In this document: positions 11,831 through 24,814 of the stretch, in pieces
Position numbering within the stretch: position 1 is the first letter of the stretch
Layout of the letters: each line of letters begins with the position of its first letter
NCBI GenBank assembly: GCA_003255025.1
Contig: QANY01005064.1
Coordinates: 248,001-312,000 of the forward strand
From: Datisca glomerata
Taxonomy: Eukaryota > Streptophyta > Magnoliopsida > Cucurbitales > Datiscaceae
Length of the DNA stretch: 64,000 nucleotides
Direction of reading: 5' to 3'
Notes under the pieces: generated by a model
Database searches by the model: none
The model's input: only the letters and a program-made list of their open reading frames with translations
What the model was told of the DNA's origin: nothing
Position numbers and translations under genes: made by a program

Positions 11831-12344
11831 TTTGTGCAAATTGAAAATTTTGGCCATTTTTAAAATAATAAAAAAATGACTCATAAATCTAATTTTTTTC
11901 AAAATATAAATATGTATATAAGAGTTTTTTTAATGGGACCCTCCAAAACTGGGTGTCCTAGACCAAAGCTTAAGTTGCATTGGATTTAGGCGGCCACTCT
12001 ACTTCACTATCATTGACACAACCTACTAGACAATGGTTTACTTAGCAGATATCAAGTTTCTCTACTTGCTATGCTTACTAAAAATGACCCTTTTTATTTA
12101 TTTATTAACCACGCGTGATTAGAAATTATGTGTACGGCTAACTTATATCGATGATGAGCATACGCAACCCTCTTTTTGTTTTTTAATTTAACACAACACG
12201 TTGACTACTATTAGATTAATTATGTCATTATTTAGTTCAGTTTGTAATGGTTAGAATCGCATCTATGCATAGAAAGAAATCGAAACTATATTATCGTACT
12301 GATCTCACTGTCACAGTATACTATATTAGTGTTGTCTTTTAATT
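11831..12344. other. intergenic, nothing recognised
   Basis: No gene or repeat family recognised before the truncated Helitron copy begins near 12345. Confidence 0.4.
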
Positions 12345-15300
12345 TTATGGTGCTTATGACAAAGAACACTTCCTAATATTTTGTACCGGTTCAATTGTTT
12401 CATCTCTAAATACGTGTTATGCTCAATAGACACAATAAACTATTACATCTTAGAAAATCATTAAATATAATCTCAAAACTTCATTTCACCCCTTCAATTT
12501 GGACCTGAAATATTTCATGCTCAATGGACATAATATATTACTAACCTTTGCAAATTCATTGTATTACATACTAATACAAATAAAACTTACTCGCTCTCCT
12601 TAACAGGGTCAAAGATTTCAATGCATGTTTTACAATGGAAAAGGGCAGATCCTATGTAATTAAGAATGAAAACATACGATCAGTTAATCTTAACTATCTC
12701 AATGTGCATGCAAAGATCGAATTGTCACTTACATGGAACAATCAAGTAGAGCTTATTGATAAATAGGCGAATTCAGAATTAAAAAAATATAGCCTTTTGG
12801 ATTTCATCAATGTCAATGATTACATTAATTCAAAGGAAGTGATAGGTAAGCAGTTTAATATACTTAAATATTATATTATTATGTGTGCCAGATATGATTT
12901 TATAATGTTTTTTCATACATTGATTATATTATATTGTTAATTTTCTATACAACCGTTTAGATTAGTAACCATAAGTTGGCATAAGTCCAACATCAAAATT
13001 AAGATATCATCTATCTTTTATAATACTCATATTTTATATGCTAAGTTGACATTTATGTTGCTTTAACTTTAGCCTTATAAAACTTAAAAGGATAAACTAT
13101 AGTTTTACCCTCTATATTTTATATTAGTTTTTATTTTAGACCTTCTACTTTAAAAATTAGTAGAGTAGACCCTACAGTTATCTTTTACATTCATGTTAGA
13201 CATTCTGTTGCATATCTGTTTAAAAATATTAACGGTCTATCACTAACTACTAATGTGGCATTACATGGTAAGGGGTTTAGCAACACATCAGTTTTTTTTT
13301 ACTTACCCAACAGTCACGTGGCAAATGATGTGGCGTTACAAGTTTGCCCTTTCACTTTCTCTAAATTGCTTGCTCTCACTCCCTTGGCAGCAAAACTCAT
13401 TTGAGCTTCTCTCTCAACCATTTCACATCTATTTTTTTTATGAAGACGTCATCTGCATTCACACCGAAGAAGACGACCAATGAAGGCTTCGTCCTTGCTA
13501 GACTCCTCCATTTAAGATTTGTTTTTTTCCTCTGTAGAAACTGTGCAAGACTCAGACCCAAGCCAATTCAGATCTGTCGAAGAAGACGATGAAGTCTCCA
13601 TGTATTTCTCTTTCTCTCCCGAATCAGGCTTATGGGTTTATGGGATGTGAAATGGGAAATGGTTTGTGCCGACCATTTCAAAGTTAAAATAAAAAATAAA
13701 ACCCATCTTTGATTTAAGAATCCATTTTCTTTTACATGCCGAGTGAAGGCCACTTTATTGAAATTCTTTTTCTGCATAGCACAACCTTAGAATGATAGGA
13801 TAGGATGATTTACAAGTGGGTTCTATTTCTTCAGGCTTTTGTTATCATTTGTTTCTTAGGCTTCTTAAAGGACTTGACATATATTTTGATCTTAACTCGT
13901 CAAAAAGGAGAAGAACCCATTCTTTGTTCAATGAATCAAAGATGGGATCTCAATTATCTCATTTTCTTCCCTAGTAGGACATAATTTTTTCTGTAATATT
14001 CAAATTGATTTCAATTTTTTCTATGTTTAATGTTATAGCATTTCCTTATTTAAGATCTGGTTTCAATTTTAATTTTCAATGCCAGTCAATTTTGGAGACA
14101 TGATTTGCTTCGGATATTCAAATTATGGGAGAGAGTCAGAAGAGTGAGTGTGGCAAAATCCTTAAATCATTGTGAGAAAATTATTGAACCAGTTGTTTGA
14201 CAGGTTGAGGAACTGAATCGACGACGAGAACGACCCATTCCCAAAACTGGAGTCTAACCCGACACCGTCCAAAATATTCATATTTAATGCCAAGTTATAG
14301 TGAACCCCATTCTCATGCAAACTTAAGAAGTATCCATTTCCAGTTAAACCAACTGAAAATTACTATTCAAAGGAGAATCCATAATTTTAAATTTTGAAAA
14401 CAATAAGAAATCCAAAAAAAAAACAAAACAAAAACCCATTTGGACTTTCAGCTTCTGTGTAAATGAGATTTCATCTTATGTGGGATACCATTTATAAATG
14501 GGTTTTGCTTTTGTGTTTATGGAAACGGGTATTGCTTTTGTGGTATACCATTTGGACGTAGGACTGCTGCAATAATGGAGAAGGGTTGCGAAGTGCGAAC
14601 GAAGAGGAAGAATAAGGAAATGAGAGAATTAAGAGTATTTTGGGTAATTCCTCCCATTTGGCTGTTGGGTAAATAAAAAAATTGATGTCACGCTAAATTA
14701 CTTGCCACATCAGCAGTTAGTGACAAACCGTTAATATTTTTAAGCGGAAGTGCAACGAAAGATCTAACGTGAATGTAAAAGATAACTGTAGGGTCTACTC
14801 TGTCAATTTTTTAAATAGAGAGTTTAAAATAAAAACTATACCAAACTACAGGAAAAAAACTGTAGTTTACTCAATTTAAAAACAAATCAATTACAATAGA
14901 ATGATCGATACTTGTAAATTAGATAAAATTACTAATATTTCTTTTTCCTTCAAATGAATTCATACTACAATATAAACAGTTAACTATTTATATTATGATG
15001 TGATTGCATAAACTAATTATACTCTATTATAAATATTCTTAGGTGTTGTGATAAGTGTAAAGTCTGACTTCAACATCCATACACATAGGAAAGGAGAAAG
15101 AATAAAAAGAAAAAGAGATGTCCTACTTATGTACAATCAGTAATTACATGCTAACTTTTCATTTATTTTTCATTCTACTTGAATTGTATGGATTACTTAT
15201 ATTTATATATAAATATGTATTCCATTTATAAGGTCTAAAATGATAAAATTGACTTTGTGGGGGGATTTTGCTGAGGAATGGATGCAAACAACTCCTTCAG

Positions 15301-15510
15301 TCATAGCTACTGACCTTCGCGCCATTATTTTTAAGGTAGTTTATATATGTTATTTATCTTTTCATTTATATTTACTCACATAAAAAATTGATGCATACTT
15401 GATTATATTTGCATATGAAGTAATACTGTCTACAACGGCCACCACTATCATAATGATTAATCCATCACTAGAGGAAGCAACGTCTCTAACAAAAAGATAC
15501 CAATAAATAG
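12345..15510 (+). pseudogene. truncated Helitron RPA-like (DUF223/OB-fold) pseudogene, copy A
   Basis: The left part (12345-12600) matches the interior of the Helitron array downstream but lacks the Helitron 5' terminus and, through a deletion near 12548, lacks the first DUF223 exon. Remaining exon-like pieces are 12607-12845 (ending in a SLLDFINVNDYINSKEVIG-like stretch, with an internal stop), 15240-15336 (LTLWGDFAEEW and PSVIA, typical of an RPA70 OB fold) and 15419-15505 (LSTTATTIIMINPSLEEA, typical of the end of that fold). Plant Helitrons commonly carry single-strand-binding RPA-like genes. A Mutator-like element sits in an intron. The same exon series is found inverted at 26.8-28.2 kb. 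Not functional. Confidence 0.75.
13090..14872. mobile_element. non-autonomous Mutator-like element (MULE), 1783 bp
   Basis: Ends read ggataaactatagtttt and, inverted, gagtaaactacagtttt. The terminal inverted repeats run about 170 bases and share blocks such as agtagaccctacagttatct. Flanking 9-base direct repeats aacttaaaa (13081-13089) and aatttaaaa (14873-14881) form a target duplication with one mismatch. The homologous sequence near 27425-27450 on the minus strand carries a single copy of that 9-mer and no element, an empty site that confirms insertion. A 9 bp duplication and long terminal repeats are Mutator hallmarks. No transposase is seen; the interior (13250-14600) has only short open frames and could be captured host sequence. 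Confidence 0.85.
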
Positions 15511-15542
15511 TATATCATAAGAAGCTCAAATACCGTAAAAAT

Positions 15543-15700
15543 GGATGAGATGAGTCTTTTATTCTCCGAAGTATGAAGGAAGAAAAATACTGTAAGAAAC
15601 ATTTTTGAATCTTTCATATTTCCATTGCTTGGATACACATCTTTCAGATTATATTACCATATTGGATAGTTCAAAATTGAAGTTAAGGATCACAACCAAA
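15543..15700 (+). repeat. inverted copy of the PETs 3' flank
   Basis: Begins atggatgagatgagtctttt and matches, in reverse complement, about 29808-29958, just downstream of the PETs stop codon, with only scattered differences. It lies about 340 bases before the first Helitron 5' end. The copy at 29.8 kb lies in the same relative position to the inverted Helitron, so host flank and Helitron were duplicated together. Confidence 0.85.
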
Positions 15701-15742
15701 ACTTGTATTCGAAAACCAATTTTCATTTTCGTTTAATTTTTC

Positions 15743-17099
15743 GGTTAAAAGTTTATTTGGTCATTGGACGATTCAGATGGGGCGCGTCATTGCCGACCGC
15801 GTCTTAGGTGAAAATGGGCATCACCGAAAATGGGTGGACTGACTAATTTTGAATATTTTATTATATATTTAAATCCGGCAAATACTTGAGATCGTTCAAA
15901 AATAATTTTCACTTGGCTTTGAATGTCAACGACTGTGAATTCACATCCAAGTTAAATGATATTTTTAGAATTCTGAAGGAAAAGTTAGAATTGTTGAATT
16001 ATATTTATCCTCTCAATCTCCTTCAGCTTTGTCTTATCTCTAATATATTAAAATGAACAAACCTTGAGAATTTTCGCTTTTTAGATTTACCCTCCTATTA
16101 AAACTGTTAACCCTAAATTACTATTTTTTAAATGACAGATGTCAAAATTTAATATGATAGTGCTTATGAACAAAAAACACTTCCTAATATTTTACCCCGA
16201 TTCAATTGTTTCATCTATAAATACGTGTAATGCTCAATAGATACAATAAATTATTATATCTTAGAATATCATTAAATATAATTTCAACACTTCATTTCAC
16301 CCTTTCAATTTGGACCCAAAACATTTCATGCTCAATGGGCATAATATATTACTACCCCTATGTATGCTGTTGTGCAGCATGTGCTGCATTGTTTCATTCT
16401 AAAAAAATGATATGTGACAGACTTGTCATGCTAAAGAGGCATAGTATTACAATTAAAACTTCATAAAATAATTAGACGTTGCTGAAAGATATATTTGAAT
16501 ATTGTACCTAGAAAGTGTCGATAGAAAATTTATTTAACGAAAGATTTATTTAAATTAAACAAGTGAAAAATTGATATTATTTTTTGTTTTGCCAACAATT
16601 GCAACTCTTTGCACTACCATCTCTTTGAACTCCAATAGAAATCACACTGCTTGGAAATTGTTGCAACTTTTCACGGACTTTGAAAAGTTACAACTCACCA
16701 TATGTTATAAATATGCAGGCACAAACTCAATGATTCCCTTGCAGACTTCACCATTTTCAAATATCCTACATAGATTTTCATATCCATCAATATAATGCGA
16801 GGGAGAAAAGAAAATTCAAAGAAACATCCCACAATTTCAACCAGACAAAAAATAGCGAGAACTATATTCATAATATGGATAGTAATCTCATCAATGATTT
16901 ATTTGCTTTCAAAAGGGAATGGATCATCAAGGTGAAGGTGTTAAGAAAAAGTACGATGAAGGCATACAAAAATCAGAGAGGAGACCTCAATAGAATGAAA
17001 TTAATAGTTAGTGAAATGGAGGTAGGCAAAAAAAATTTCTCAAATTCATTGTATTACAAATTAATGCAAATAAAACTCACTCGCTATCCTTAATTTTTC
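15743..17099 (+). repeat. Helitron 5'-end tandem array, unit 1
   Basis: The first of four head-to-tail units of about 1358 bp. It holds about 295 bp of upstream flank (with the conserved block gatggggcgcgtcatt), a Helitron-type 5' end at 16037 (A|TCTCTAATATATTAAAATG; plant Helitrons begin TC and insert between A and T), and the first DUF223 exon at 16875-17021 (MDSNLINDLF... with donor ggtagg). The first 300-400 bases diverge from units 2 and 3; the remainder is nearly identical to them. Confidence 0.85.
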
Positions 17100-18457
17100 G
17101 GTTAAAAGCTGATTTGGCCATTGGACGATTCAGATGGGGCGCGTCATTACCGACCGCGTCTTGGGTGAAAATGGGCATCACCGAAAATGGGTGGACCGGC
17201 TAATTTTGAATTTGTTATTATATATTTAAATCGGGCTAACACTTGAGATCGTTCAAAAGTAATTTTTACTTGGCTTTCAAAGCCAACGACTGTGAATTCA
17301 CATCCAAGTTAAATGATATTTTTAGAATTCTGAAGGAAAAGTTAGAATTGTTGAATTATATTTATCCTCTCAGCCTCCCTCAGCTTCGTCTTATCCCTAA
17401 TATATTAAAATGAACAAACCTTGAGAAACTTTCACTTTCCATATTTACCCTCCTATTAAAACTGTTAACCCTAAATTACTATTTTTTAAATGACAGATGT
17501 CAAAATTTAATATGATAGTGCTTATGAACAAAAAACACTTCCTAATATTTTACCCCGATTCAATTGTTTCATCTATAAATACGTGTAATGCTCAATAGAT
17601 ACAATAAATTATTATATCTTAGAATATCATTAAATATAATTTCAACACTTCATTTCACCCTTTCAATTTGGACCCAAAACATTTCATGCTCAATGGGCAT
17701 AATATATTACTACCCCTATGTATGCTGTTGTGCAGCATGTGCTGCATTGTTTCATTCTAAAAAAATGATATGTGACAGACTTGTCATGCTAAAGAGGCAT
17801 AGTATTACAATTAAAACTTCATAAAATAATTAGACGTTGCTGAAAGATATATTTGAATATTGTACCTAGAAAGTGTCGATAGAAAATTTATTTAACGAAA
17901 GATTTATTTAAATTAAACAAGTGAAAAATTGATATTATTTTTTGTTTTGCCAACAATTGCAACTCTTTGCACGACCATCTCTTTGAACTCCAATAGAAAT
18001 CACACTGCTTGGAAATTGTTGCAACTTTTCACGGACTTTGAAAAGTTACAACTCACCATATGTTATAAATATGCAGGCACAAACTCAATGATTCCCTTGC
18101 AGACTTCACCATTTTCAAATATCCTACATAGATTTTCATATCCATCAATATAATGCGAGGGAGAAAAGAAAAGTCAAAGAAACATCCCACAATTTCAACC
18201 AGACAAAAAATAGCGAGAACTATATTCATAATATGGATAGTAATCTCATCAATGATTTATTTGCTTTCAAAAGGGAATGGATCATCAAGGTGAAGGTGTT
18301 AAGAAAAAGTACGATGAAGGCATACAAAAATCAGAGAGGAGACCTCAATAGAATGAAATTAATAGTTAGCGAAATGGAGGTAGGCAAAAAAAATTTCTCA
18401 AATTCATTGTATTATAAATTAATGCAAATAAAACTCACTCGCTATCCTTAATTTTTT
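17100..18457 (+). repeat. Helitron 5'-end tandem array, unit 2
   Basis: A 1358 bp unit nearly identical to unit 3. The Helitron-like 5' end at 17394 reads TCCCTAATATATT, so the terminal TCTCT seen in unit 1 is changed. The DUF223 first exon lies at 18233-18379 and encodes the same 49 residues as unit 1. Confidence 0.9.
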
Positions 18458-19815
18458 GGTTAAAAGCTGATTTGGCCATTGGACGATTCAGATGGGGCGC
18501 GTCATTACCGACCGCGTCTTGGGTGAAAATGGGCATCACCGAAAATGGGTGGACCGGCTAATTTTGAATTTGTTATTATATATTTAAATCTGGCTAACAC
18601 TTGAGATCGTTCAAAAGTAATTTTTACTTGGCTTTCAAAGCCAACGACTGTGAATTCACATCCAAGTTAAATGATATTTTTAGAATTCTGAAGGAAACGT
18701 TAGAACTGTTGAATTATATTTATCCTCTCAGCCTCCCTCAGCTTCGTCTTATCCCTAATATATTAAAATGAACAAACCTTGAGAAACTTTCACTTTCCAT
18801 ATTTACCCTCCTATTAAAACTATTAACCCTAAATTACTATTTTTTAAATGACAGATGTCAAAATTTAATATGATAGTGCATATGAACAAAAAACACCTCC
18901 TAATATTTTACCCCGATTCAATTGTTTCATCTATAAATACGTGTAATGCTCAATAGATACAATAAATTATTATATCTTAGAATATCATTAAATATAATTT
19001 CAACACTTCATTTCACCCTTTCAATTTGGACCCAAAACATTTCATGCTCAATGGGCATAATATATTACTACCCCTATGTATGCTGTTGTGCAGCATGTGC
19101 TGCATTGTTTCATTCTAAAAAAATGATATGTGACAGACTTGTCATGCTAAAGAGGCATAGTATTACAATTAAAACTTCATAAAATAATTAGACGTTGCTG
19201 AAAGATATATTTGAATATTGTACCTAGAAAGTGTCGATAGAAAATTTATTTAACGAAAGATTTATTTAAATTAAACAAGTGAAAAATTGATATTATTTTT
19301 TGTTTTGCCAACAATTGCAACTCTTTGCACGACCATCTCTTTGAACTCCAATAGAAATCACACTGCTTGGAAATTGTTGCAACTTTTCACGGACTTTGAA
19401 AAGTTACAACTCACCATATGTTATAAATATGCAGGCACAAACTCAATGATTCCCTTGCAGACTTCACCATTTTCAAATATCCTACATAGATTTTCATATC
19501 CATCAATATAATGCGAGGGAGAAAAGAAAATTCAAAGAAACATCCCACAATTTCAACCAGACAAAAAATAGCGAGAGCTATATTCATAATATGGATAGTA
19601 ATCTCATCAATGATTTATTTGCTTTCAAAAGGGAATGGATCATCAAGGTGAAGGTGTTAAGAAAAAGTACGATGAAGGCATACAAAAATCAGAGAGGAGA
19701 CCTCAATAGAATGAAATTAATAGTTAGCGACATGGAGGTAGGTAAAAAAAATTTCTCAAATTCATTGTATTACAAATTAATGCAAATAAAACTCACTCGC
19801 TATCCTTAATTTTTC
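18458..19815 (+). repeat. Helitron 5'-end tandem array, unit 3
   Basis: A 1358 bp unit. Helitron-like 5' end at 18752; DUF223 first exon at 19591-19737, differing from units 1 and 2 by a single residue (Glu to Asp near the exon end). The near identity points to recent amplification. Confidence 0.9.
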
Positions 19816-21180
19816 GGTTAAAAGCTGATTTGGCCATTGGACGATTCAGATGGGGCGCGTCATTACCGACCGCGTCTTGGGTGAAAATGGGCATCATCGA
19901 AAATGGGTGGACCGGCTAATTTTGAATTTGTTATTATATATTTAAGTTGGGCTAACACTTGAGATCGTTCAAAAGTAATTTTTACTTGGCTTTCAAAGCC
20001 AACGACTGTGAATTCACTTCCAAGTTAAATGATATTTTTAGAATTCAAAAGGAAACGTTAGAACTGTTGAATTATATTTATCTTCTCAGCCTCCCTCAGC
20101 TTCGTCTTATCCCTAATATATTAAAATGAACAAACCTTGAGAAACTTTCACTTTCCATATTTACCCTCCAATTAAAACTGTTAACCCTAAATTACTATTT
20201 TAAATGACAGTTGTAAAAATTTAATCTGATAGTGCCTATGAACAAAAAAACACTCCCTAATATTTTATACCCATTCAATTGTTTCATCTCTAAGTACGTG
20301 TCCTGGTCAATAGATACAATAAATTATTACATCTTAGAAAATCGTTAAATATAACCTCAACACTTCATTTCACCCTTTCAATTTGGACCCGAAACACTTC
20401 ATGCTCAATGGACATAATATATTACTACCCTTATATATGCTGTTGTGCAGCCTGTGCTGCATTATTTCATTCTAAAAAATGATATGTGACAGACTTGTCA
20501 AGCTAAAGAGGCATAGTATTACAATTAAAACTTCATAAAAAAAATTAGACGTTGCTGAAAGATATATATGAATATTGTACCTAGAAAGTGTGAAGTGTCA
20601 ATAGAAAATTTATTTAACGGAAGATTTATTTAAATTAAAAAACTGAGAAATTGAAATTATTTTTTGTTTTGCCAATAATTGCAACTCTTCCATGCATGCA
20701 CTACCATCACTTTGAGCTCCAATAGAAATCATACTGCTTGACAATTGTTGTAACTTTTCACTGACTTTGAAAAGTTACGACTCACCATATGTTATAAATA
20801 TGCAGAACAAACTCAGTGATTCCCCTGCAGTCTTCATCATTTTCAAATATCATGCACAGATTTTCATATCCATCAATACAAAGCGAGGGAGAAAAGCAAA
20901 TCCCAATAAACAACCCACAACTTCAAGCAGACAAAAAACAGTGAGAGCTGTATTCATAATATGGACAGTAATCTCATCAATGATTTATCTACTTTCAAAA
21001 AGGAATGGATCATCAAGGTGAAGGTGTTAAGAAAAAGTATGATGAAGGCATACCAAAATCAGAAATGAGACCTCAATATAATGAAATTAATAGTTAGTGA
21101 CATGGAGGTAGGCAAACGAATTTTTTCAAATTCATTGTATTACATATTAATGCAAATAAAACTCACTCGCTATCCTTAAC
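19816..21180 (+). repeat. Helitron 5'-end tandem array, unit 4 (diverged)
   Basis: Starts like units 2 and 3, but from about 20170 it carries many substitutions and small indels. This is the unit that continues into the rest of the Helitron, so it is probably the original right half. Helitron-like 5' end at 20110; DUF223 first exon at 20961-21107, here with a stop codon. Confidence 0.85.
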
Positions 21181-21447
21181 AGGGTCAAAGAATTCAATGC
21201 ACGCTATACAATGAAACTATTGAAAAGTTTTATAACTATTTTTAAAAGGACAGATCCTATGTAATTAATAATGAAAACATACGATCAGTTAATACGAACT
21301 ATCTCATTGTACATGAGGAGAGTGAATTGTCATTTACGTGGAACTGTCAAATAGAGCTTATTGATGAAGAGACAGATTCAGAATTAAAGAAATACAGCTT
21401 TGTGGATTTCATCAATGTCATGATTACATCAATTCAAAGGAAGTTAT
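20961..21447 (+). pseudogene. Helitron DUF223 / RPA-like pseudogene, copy B
   Basis: Exon 1 (20961-21107, start MDSNLINDL, donor ggtagg) joins in phase 0 to a second exon beginning at 21183 after ccttaacag. That exon reads QRIQCTLYNETIEKF then RSYVINNENIRSVN and ends SFVDFINV. This layout, IkVkVlRk... then IqaTi... then f.i.n..v, fits the DUF223 OB-fold of Helitron RPA-like proteins. Stops in both exons and a frameshift near 21420 show it is dead. Exon 1 is also present in array units 1-3, where it is open but has no second exon behind it. Confidence 0.75.
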
Positions 21448-21689
21448 AGGTAAGTAGTCTCAAATACTCAAATATTATACTATCACGTGTGCCGGATATG
21501 ATAATATAATATTTTTCAAACACTGATTATATTATATTGTTAATTTTCTATTCTAGCATTTTGACTAGTAACCATAAGTAGGTATAAATCCAACATCAGA
21601 AATAAGATATTATTGAAAATCTAGAACTATTTATAACAATGACTTGCAATTCATAATGGAAAAAAATAAAAGAACAATTAAGAGAAAGA

Positions 21690-24525
21690 CAATTTCCACA
21701 AGATTCAAGGATTTTTCGAGGGAAACTACAAGATCTAAAAGAGCATATTGTGAAGAAAGAAATATTCGCAAAGTTGCTGCATATATTTATGTAGTATAAT
21801 TACCAAAGAAGGGACTCCCTCAAGTTCACATGTTAGTGGTATAGAAAATTGGGGAGAAATAACAAATGTCGACCAATATGAGAACTACGCCCGTGCTGAG
21901 ATTCCTGACAAGCACACTGATCCTACATTGTATGATGCTGTAAACAGACATATGCTCCACAGACCTTGTGAGAATTATAATGTTAAAATCCCATGCATGG
22001 TAAATGGAGCATGTAGATTCACGTATCCACGACCATTTAACTCGAAGACGTTGTAGGGAAACGATGCATATCCAATATACAAAAGAAGCAATAATGGAGT
22101 TCAGGTATTTACATAAACCAATTGTTTTTTAATTTCATATTGATTGATGATATATAAATATATATAAACTACTAATTTAGACCATATAAAAAAATCATTG
22201 TAGGTGAACGTAAGAAACATGATTCAAGATAACCAATGGGTGGTTCCATACAATGTGTACTTACTTTTGAGATACATTTGTCATATCAATGTTGAGATAT
22301 ATTTCGAATTAATGGCGGTCAAATATTTGTACAAGTACATATATAAAGCACATGATAGAGCATTTATGTTTATCACAAGATGATGATACGAGAATTATTA
22401 ATGAAATAAAAGATTTTCAAGATGAAAGGTGGGTTTCAGCACAAGAAGCATTATGGAGGATATATGATTTTAGATTGAACGAAATTTCTCTGGCAGTTAT
22501 AAACTTATAACTGCACCTTCCAAATAAGTAATCACTGTCTTATTGGGAAAAATAGAATTTGAAAGATGTAATTCAATGGGACCATGTATCAAGGACGATG
22601 TTAACGTAGACTTTGAAATGTGTAAAAGCAGCGAACATGCTGGGAACTTGCTGTACGGGGAATTTCCTGAACATTATGTATGGAATAAAAAACTGCAAAT
22701 ATAGACATAAAGGAAAAGGGAGAAGTAGTCTCTCGAATAGATGGAGCAAATCCTAATGAAGGTGAGAGATATTATTTACGTTAGCTATTGAATCATGTGA
22801 AAGGACCAACGTCATTTGAAGATTTATTAATCGTCAATGCAACCAAATGCTCATCATTTAAGAAGCAACGAAAAAGAAGCTACTTTTAGAATCTGATCAA
22901 AGCATCGTTGAATGTCTTGATGAAGTAGTTGCATTTGAAATGACAATACATTTCAAACACTATTTGCTACTCTATTAGCTCATTGTGAAATGACTGCTGT
23001 AAGAAGATCATGTAACCTTTATTTTGAACTAATATCTGAAGACTACACAAAATCTGATGAGAAGTCTATGAACATCCTTATACAATGTACTTTAAGAGAT
23101 ATACAAGCCTGCCTCCAGTCCATGGGAAAAAGTATTGCACATTTTGGTTCACCACAATTAACAGACGACTCATTCGTTGAAGGTTCATTAAGTAAGAAGG
23201 AAATAATAGATGAAGAATCCATCGAATTCCCGTATATGGATATTGAGGCTTCGTTAAAACTTAATGCAAAACAAAAACGTGCCTATGATGTCATATTGGA
23301 AAGAGTCAATAGCAATCACAGTCGTATTTTTTTTGTTGATGGGCTTGGAAGAACTGGAAAAACTTTTATGTATAGAGCATGATAGCCCTTGTAGTAGGAT
23401 CCTCTAGCGTAACGGCATCAATACTTCCAGGAGGACGCACGACACATTCAAGATTTAATATACCACTTCAAGTACATGAAATAACAATGTGCAGTATATC
23501 CAAACATAGTACCAAGGTAGAATTGATACGGAGCCAAACTAATTATATGGGATGAAGAAGTACCAATGGCCACAAAATTCACATTTGAAACTATAGACAG
23601 ATCTCTTAGAGATATTCTTGACTCATATGAATTATTTGGAGGAAAAGTATGTTCGAGGGAGATTTTTGACAGGTATTACCAGTTGTACCGAGAGGAACAA
23701 GGCAACAAACTATTAATATTAGTTTTGTTAGATCGTATCTCTAGAAGAATATGGAGATAATTCAATTAATTCAGAATATGCGCGCTCAAAATGATGAAGA
23801 ATTTGCTCATTTCAAAAGGGTTGGAAATGGGACTGACCAACATATAAGGAAGACTTCATCACCTTACTATAAGAGATAATGATTCGAAAAGATGATCCTA
23901 ATACTGCTGACTCATGCTTATTAATTCAGTGTTTCCAAACTTATTAAACAATGTGTCATCAACTGAATATATGATGCAACATGCAATTCTGTCAACCACT
24001 AACGAATACGTGCACCACATAAACGAAAGAATGATCGAATTATTTCCTGGAGATATAATGGAGTTTATGAGCTTTGATGAGGTCTTTGATGATACGAATA
24101 ACTATCATCAATAAGAATTTCTCAATTCACTCGTACCAATGGCATTCCTCCACATAGATTAGTCCTGAAGAAAAAATATCCCATCATGCTATTGCGGAAC
24201 ATAGACACAGTTAATGGTTTATGTAATGGAACTAGGCTGGTATGCCATGACTTCAAAAAGAATCTAATACATGCAAAAATATCATTTGGACAACACATTG
24301 GAAAATATATTTTCATTACAAGAATTCCATTGAGCCCGACAAACGATAAAGGTTACCCATTCAAATATAAAAAGAAACAGTTTTCTGTGCATCTTTATTT
24401 TGTAATGACAATCAATAAAGCTCAAAGATAGACAGTTTCTCATGTTGGCGTCTATCTTCCTGAACATGTATTTTCACACGAACAATTATATGTTGCTCTT
24501 TCACAAGGTGTTTCGATAGACAGTT
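21690..24525 (+). pseudogene. Helitron Rep/helicase pseudogene
   Basis: A broken reading frame still shows the order of a plant Helitron transposase. 21690-21840: the end of the Helitron N-terminal Rep-like domain (SRIFRGKLQDLKEHIVKKEI; the expected RGLPH-type motif is damaged). 22200-22390: WVVPYNVYLLLRYICHINVE and VKYLYKYIYKAHDRA. 22400-22970: WVSAQEALWRIYDF and ERYYLR. 23260-23382: Pif1-type helicase start with altered Walker A GLGRTGKTFMYRA. 23420-23600: PGGRTTHSRFNIPL and an altered Walker B region WDEEVPM. 24190-24525: helicase C-terminal end (MTINKAQR, stop, then VGVYLPEHVFSHEQLYVALS). Many stops and frameshifts make it non-functional. The enzyme would nick, unwind and copy the element by rolling-circle replication. 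Confidence 0.85.
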
Positions 24526-24814
24526 CCTATTTTCATGAACACCTTTTAACCTTTTCAAGGTACTGATTGCTTTTGGTTATGCATCTGCACTGAGAATTTT
24601 TCTCTTGTTTCTAACATGCTAACAAGGTTCATTACATTAAATACATTACTCTTGCTTTTGGACAAGTAAAAGAAGATTTATACAGTTAACATGATTATAA
24701 ACTAATAATTTTTTTTATAAAGGTTAGATATGTCTTCTACTATTTAAATATTATATGATGATACGTGATTCTCATATATCATTTTTTTAGATTCTGGATA
24801 TCGAGAGGATTCAT

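Noticed and set aside
11555..11902. A 115-codon minus-strand frame
   Set aside because: Its Ser/Phe/Leu-rich translation is a by-product of the purine-rich tract on the plus strand.
15743..21180. Treating the repeated short frames (78, 74 and 72 codons) as small gene families
   Set aside because: They recur only because of the 1358 bp tandem array. The 78- and 74-codon frames show no domain, and the 72-codon frame is a DUF223 exon read into its intron.
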